Shown piece after piece: positions 60,395 to 64,000 of a stretch of DNA of 64,000 nt (positions within the stretch are counted from its first letter, which is position 1; each line of letters begins with the position of its first letter). The translations under genes and the position numbers were made by a program. Origin of the DNA: Orientallactaga sibirica (taxonomy: Eukaryota; Chordata; Mammalia; Rodentia; Dipodidae). The notes beneath the pieces were generated by a model, which was given only the letters and a program-made list of their open reading frames with translations, searched no databases and had not been told where the DNA came from. Location of the stretch: positions 11,779,501 through 11,843,500 of the forward strand of contig JAEOAD010000052.1 of the NCBI GenBank assembly GCA_036365145.1, written 5' to 3'.

Positions 60395-60612
60395 TCCTCC
60401 GTCTCCTAATTAAAAAATCTATTCTGTATGTCTTGCATGCAACATCCTTAATATTAGGTCTGAAAACAATTTTCAATCAGTTGCACTAATTAATCTAATT
60501 GAATTTAATTTCCTTTTCTTGGTGTTAGGGGTGAGCGAACTCCATATGCTGACTTATGTAAAGCAATATGCAAATTTGTATCTTGAGCCCAGAGCGCCCT
60601 ACAAATGTTTTT
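60395..60612. other. AT-rich non-repetitive block, candidate conserved enhancer
   Basis: It contains several homeodomain-type cores: CTAATTA (60406-60412), CTAATTAATCTAATTGAATT (from 60486), CAATTTTCAATCA, and an octamer ATGCAAAT at 60568-60575. No repeat family is recognised, and it is followed by a 30-base poly(A). Function is inference. Confidence 0.3.
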
Positions 60613-60613
60613 G

Positions 60614-60643
<30 letters not shown>
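60614..60643. repeat. Poly(A) tract
   Basis: Thirty A without a recognisable SINE before it. Confidence 0.95.
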
Positions 60644-60646
<3 letters not shown>

Positions 60647-60894
60647 TACGCTGGGGCCATAGATAAATGAACCATTCATAGCAGCTTCTGGCCTGACACT
60701 CCTGTCTTCCAGCAGTCTAGATACAATCATGTCCCCTCACTATGCCTCTTGTGGCCTGGGTACCTTTATTTCTGTCCCAGAATGGACTGCAGAGTCCATC
60801 AAATAGGTTCCGAAGTGTGTGAATTACATTCTACTTCAACTCTTAAGAGGCTTTGCTATCCTTCTCCCTGGGTTCCTCAAGAAGCTCAGGGCTG

Positions 60895-61086
60895 GGCTGG
60901 AGAGATGGCTTAGTGGTTAAGGCACTTGCCTGCAAAGCCAAAGGACCTCAGTTCCATTCCCCAGGACCCATGTGGCCAGATGCACAAGGTGGTGCATACA
61001 TCTGGAGTTTGTTTGCAGTGGCTGGAAGCCATGGCGCACCCATTCTCTCTCTCAAATAAATAAATATCGATAAAATATTTAAAAAA
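60895..61086 (+). mobile_element. tRNA/ID-derived SINE, short form
   Basis: GGCTGGAGAGATGGCTTAGT head and AAATAAATAAATATCGATA tail. AGAAGCTCAGGGCTG and AGAAGTTCAGGGCTG are a one-mismatch target-site duplication. Confidence 0.95.
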
Positions 61087-61649
61087 AAGAAGTTCAGGGC
61101 TGATCTTCATGTCTGCATGGAGGAAGTTTGATACCACAATGGAGACACTGTCCTTGGGGAGAACAGAGGGGAGGGAGAGGGTGCGGGTGAGGCAGGGTTC
61201 TGCCAACTGTCTTCTAGGGTGGAGGGAATCCAGTCCAAAGCAGGGAAACTGGGCAGGGCCAACAGGTGGTGTCATCAATGCGAGCCCTGATCAGCCACAG
61301 GCAGAGGCCCAGGGTCTCTCAGAGCCTTGAATGCAAGAGCCGAGAAGACAGACCATGGGTACCGCTAAGGCCAAGGCCATGACTCAGATCAGGCTGGGCC
61401 CTGGTAATCCAGCTGTTACATTCTATGACTTCATTCTGGACTTGTTTCAAAATACCCAACGATAGGGTGGTGGGGGTGGGGGAACTGCACTGAGAATCAA
61501 GAAAGCAAGAATGCCCATGAGGTAAAAATTGTTGAAGCTGGAACGTGGATTCATGGGGGCTTAACTTATGGTTTTATTTTCATATGTGTTTGGAATTTTC
61601 CTGAACAAAAGGAATTTATTTTTCTTTTAATTATAAAGCTGGATCAAAA

Positions 61650-61653
<4 letters not shown>

Positions 61654-61687
<34 letters not shown>
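61654..61687. repeat. Poly(T) tract
   Basis: Thirty-four T with no recognisable SINE attached. Confidence 0.95.
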
Positions 61688-61690
<3 letters not shown>

Positions 61691-62008
61691 TCTAACTGAG
61701 TGAGAGTTCAGAGTGGAAATGAGAAAAGGAGGCTTTTTGTTGTTGTTGTTACCTTCTGCCATATCTGTCTGGCCCCACGTGCCCAGGAAGGCAGGGAAGT
61801 CCAGCCTGAGGTGCTGGAGATTGAGGATTACTGGTCCTGGGGCTCCCTGCATCCTCGTGTTTGGCCACAGAAAGGACAAAGCAAAAGCAGGTTCTGGCCA
61901 ATAAGTAGCAACAGATGGACAGGGGCTGGAGAGGAAAATGGGAAAGGAAAGAGGCTGAGGAGAGGAGGGGCTGAGAGGAGGGGCTGCAGCATTTTGTTTC
62001 TGTGTGGA

Positions 62009-62262
62009 GGTCAGAGGACAATCCTGAATGTCAGTCCTCTCCTTCCACCTTGCTTAAGGCAAGGTCTCTCTTGTCAAGTGCATATCCAAGCTGGCTGGCT
62101 TATAAGCCTTGGGATTCTCCCGTCTGCCTCTCTTGTCACCATAGTTCACACTAGGATTACAGAGGCTCGTGGATGCATCTGGCTTGCATAGGCTCTGGGG
62201 ATCTGGATTCAGGTTGTCAAGCACGTGAAGCAGGTATTTTCCCACTGAACCATCTCCCCACA
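62009..62262 (-). mobile_element. B3/B4-like SINE
   Basis: GGAGGTCAGAGGACAATCCT, CTCTCCTTCCACCTTGC and the reverse of a GGGGAGATGGTTCAGTGGG head at 62262 mark a rodent B-type composite SINE in reverse. Confidence 0.8.
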
Positions 62263-62740
62263 TAGCAATTTTTTTTTTAAATGACCATTTGAATTAGGAC
62301 AGAGCTAAAGGATACAGGGAGGAAGGTACAGATCCAAAAAGTTCCCAGAGGCCATCCATGGGGTTTCAGTCTTAATGAAGAGTGGACAGGCAGCTCCAGA
62401 GATGCCCGTGAGAAAGCCTGGGTCCACGGGGAGCCCTAGATTGAAGAGGTGAAGGTGATTAAATGATTCTGAGACAAAGTGAATAAAAACAAATGAACAT
62501 CCTGATGCAGCTATTCACGGAGGTTCCGAAAGAGTGAGAGCTAAGAGAAGACACCGAAGTCCCAGCAAAGAATTCTCAGAGCAGGACGTGAGGCCATGAG
62601 GGCACCCTTGAGAGAGAGAGAAGGAAAAGAGCCCAGGAAGCCCTGGTAATTACAGGGCAGAAGAAGGAAACGGATTCATTCAAGTCTGGGGTGGAGAATA
62701 AAAAGAGCAATCTATATGGGGAAGGGAGAACTAGAAAATG

Positions 62741-62803
62741 GTGATCCTCCTACCTCTGCCTCCCGTGTGCTGGGATTAAAGGCATGCACCACCATGCCCG
62801 GTT
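62741..62803 (-). mobile_element. B1 SINE fragment
   Basis: GATCCTCCTACCTCTGCCTC to CCACCATGCCCGG is the 5' half of a reverse B1. Confidence 0.9.
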
Positions 62804-62829
62804 CTAATTAAGCTTTTTTTTTTAATTAA

Positions 62830-63068
62830 AAAAAACTTGTTTATTTATTAGCAACAGACAAACAGAGAAAGAAAGAGGCAGAGAGAGAGAGAGAGAGAGA
62901 GAGAGCGAAAATGAGTGCACCAGGGCCTCCAGCCACTGCAAACGAACTCCAGATGCATGTTTCACTTTGTGCATCTGGCTTATGTGGGTCCTGGGGAATC
63001 GAGCCTCGAACCGGGGTCCTTAGGCTTCACAGGCAAGCGCTTAACCGCTAAGCCATCTCTCCAGCCCT
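62830..63068 (-). mobile_element. tRNA/ID-derived SINE, short form
   Basis: (GA)n run, CGAACTCCAGATGCATG and the reverse head at 63068. TAATTAAGCTTTTTT and TGATTGAGCTTTTTT flank it as a diverged target-site duplication. Confidence 0.93.
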
Positions 63069-63205
63069 GATTGAGCTTTTTTGACCTGTGTTTTTATCTA
63101 ATTAGTACTCCTTTATTACTTATGAGCCTGTAAAATGATCCTTACAAACCATCTTATAACCTCATTTGCAAAATAAAATTTCTGTAGATCAAAAATTAAG
63201 TATAC

Positions 63206-63420
63206 TGCCCAGCGTGGTGGTGCATGCTTTTAATCCCAGCACTCAGGAGGCAGAGGTAGGAGGATTGCCCTAGTGCAAGCAAGGTCACCCTGAGACTACA
63301 TAGTGAATTTCAGTTCGGCCTGGGCTAGAGGGAGACCCTATCTCGAAAAAAAAAAAAAAGAAAAAGAAAGAAAGAAAGAATGAATGAATGAAAGAAAAGA
63401 AAAGAAAAATAACTACAGGA
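63206..63420 (+). mobile_element. B1-type SINE with expanded purine tail
   Basis: TGCCCAGCGTGGTGGTGCAT start and GAGACCCTATCTCGAAAAA end, then an (AAAG)n/(AATG)n tail. The last 580 bases of the window after it show no feature I can name. Confidence 0.9.
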
Positions 63421-64000
63421 GTTCTAAACTGAAGAATTCTGAGAAGTGCTTTTAGCCATGTGATAGGAAGAGTTCAAATAATCTGTGTAAATGGACATCT
63501 TTTGTCCTCAAAAAATTATATAATACTGAAGGGACCATTTTTAAAAAAAAAATAGAAGTAATTTTCTAGCTGAGGTCTGTTATGCACAAAATCCAAGTCC
63601 TTTTTGAAATACATCTTCCCCGCCAGTGTATTAAATGTGCTTAAAACATTATTCAAAGGCGTCCCAGAACAATGAGCCACTTTCCAGGTCAGTTTCAGAT
63701 GGGGAAGAGTTTATTAATAAGAATAAATCCAGTAAAGAGGTGGAGGATAGAGAACAGGGATTAATTAGTTGAAGACAGTTTAAAGGTACACGCAGAGACC
63801 CCTCCTTTGCGCAGGACTTTACATCCCCACTGCTATTTGTAAAACATGTTGACCTCCTTTGAATAGAAACTTACTAATGGGGCACTCTTTGATAGACACA
63901 CAGCGTTTCTTCTCTGCCTCAATGTCCTTGCCCCAGCTCAAGACCTTGCAAAGTGCCCAACGAGAGCTGCCCAAGTAAAGAAATGAAACTGAAATCCAAC

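Noticed and set aside
60614..60643. Processed pseudogene tail
   Set aside because: The sequence before the poly(A) does not read as any spliced gene and no target-site duplication was found.

Overview
This window is nuclear DNA from a rodent, most likely a jerboa-like (Dipodoidea, e.g. Jaculus) species. The evidence is many copies of a tRNA/ID-derived SINE starting GGCTGGAGAGATGGCTTAG, many B1-type SINEs starting GCCGGGCGTGGTGG, and a rodent-type L1. The species call is from recognition of these families, not from a search.

The only protein-coding gene I can support is the 3' part of GALNT14 (polypeptide N-acetylgalactosaminyltransferase 14), on the + strand. Six exons lie at 6927-7053, 8339-8431, 13055-13138, 13797-13941, 34276-34395 and 35799-35957. 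All have GT/AG sites and compatible phases, and together they give about 241 C-terminal residues ending at TGA 35955-35957. They encode the end of the catalytic domain and the complete ricin-B-type lectin domain, with roughly one exon per lectin repeat. The upstream exons lie outside the window, so 1-6926 is intron.

The 20.3-kb intron 13942-34275 holds the most striking object. This is a tandem array of about 100 units of roughly 62-68 bp (15919-22168, about 6.25 kb), G-rich on the minus strand, each unit typically with a CACCTG E-box and often a CATGGCCATG palindrome. The same intron has an exon-like 54-bp in-frame segment (25493-25546) and an internally deleted or composite L1 on the minus strand (25917-30866).

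Downstream of GALNT14 (about 36.4-64 kb) I find no gene. This interval is SINE-dense, especially 52.4-61.1 kb, where every recognisable tRNA-type SINE points the same way. Two sites there were hit repeatedly, producing serial target-site duplications, and one short L1 has a 5' inversion. Between the repeats are a few non-repetitive AT-rich or motif-rich blocks that could be conserved regulatory elements. In human the same interval lies between GALNT14 and CAPN13, which fits an intergenic region.
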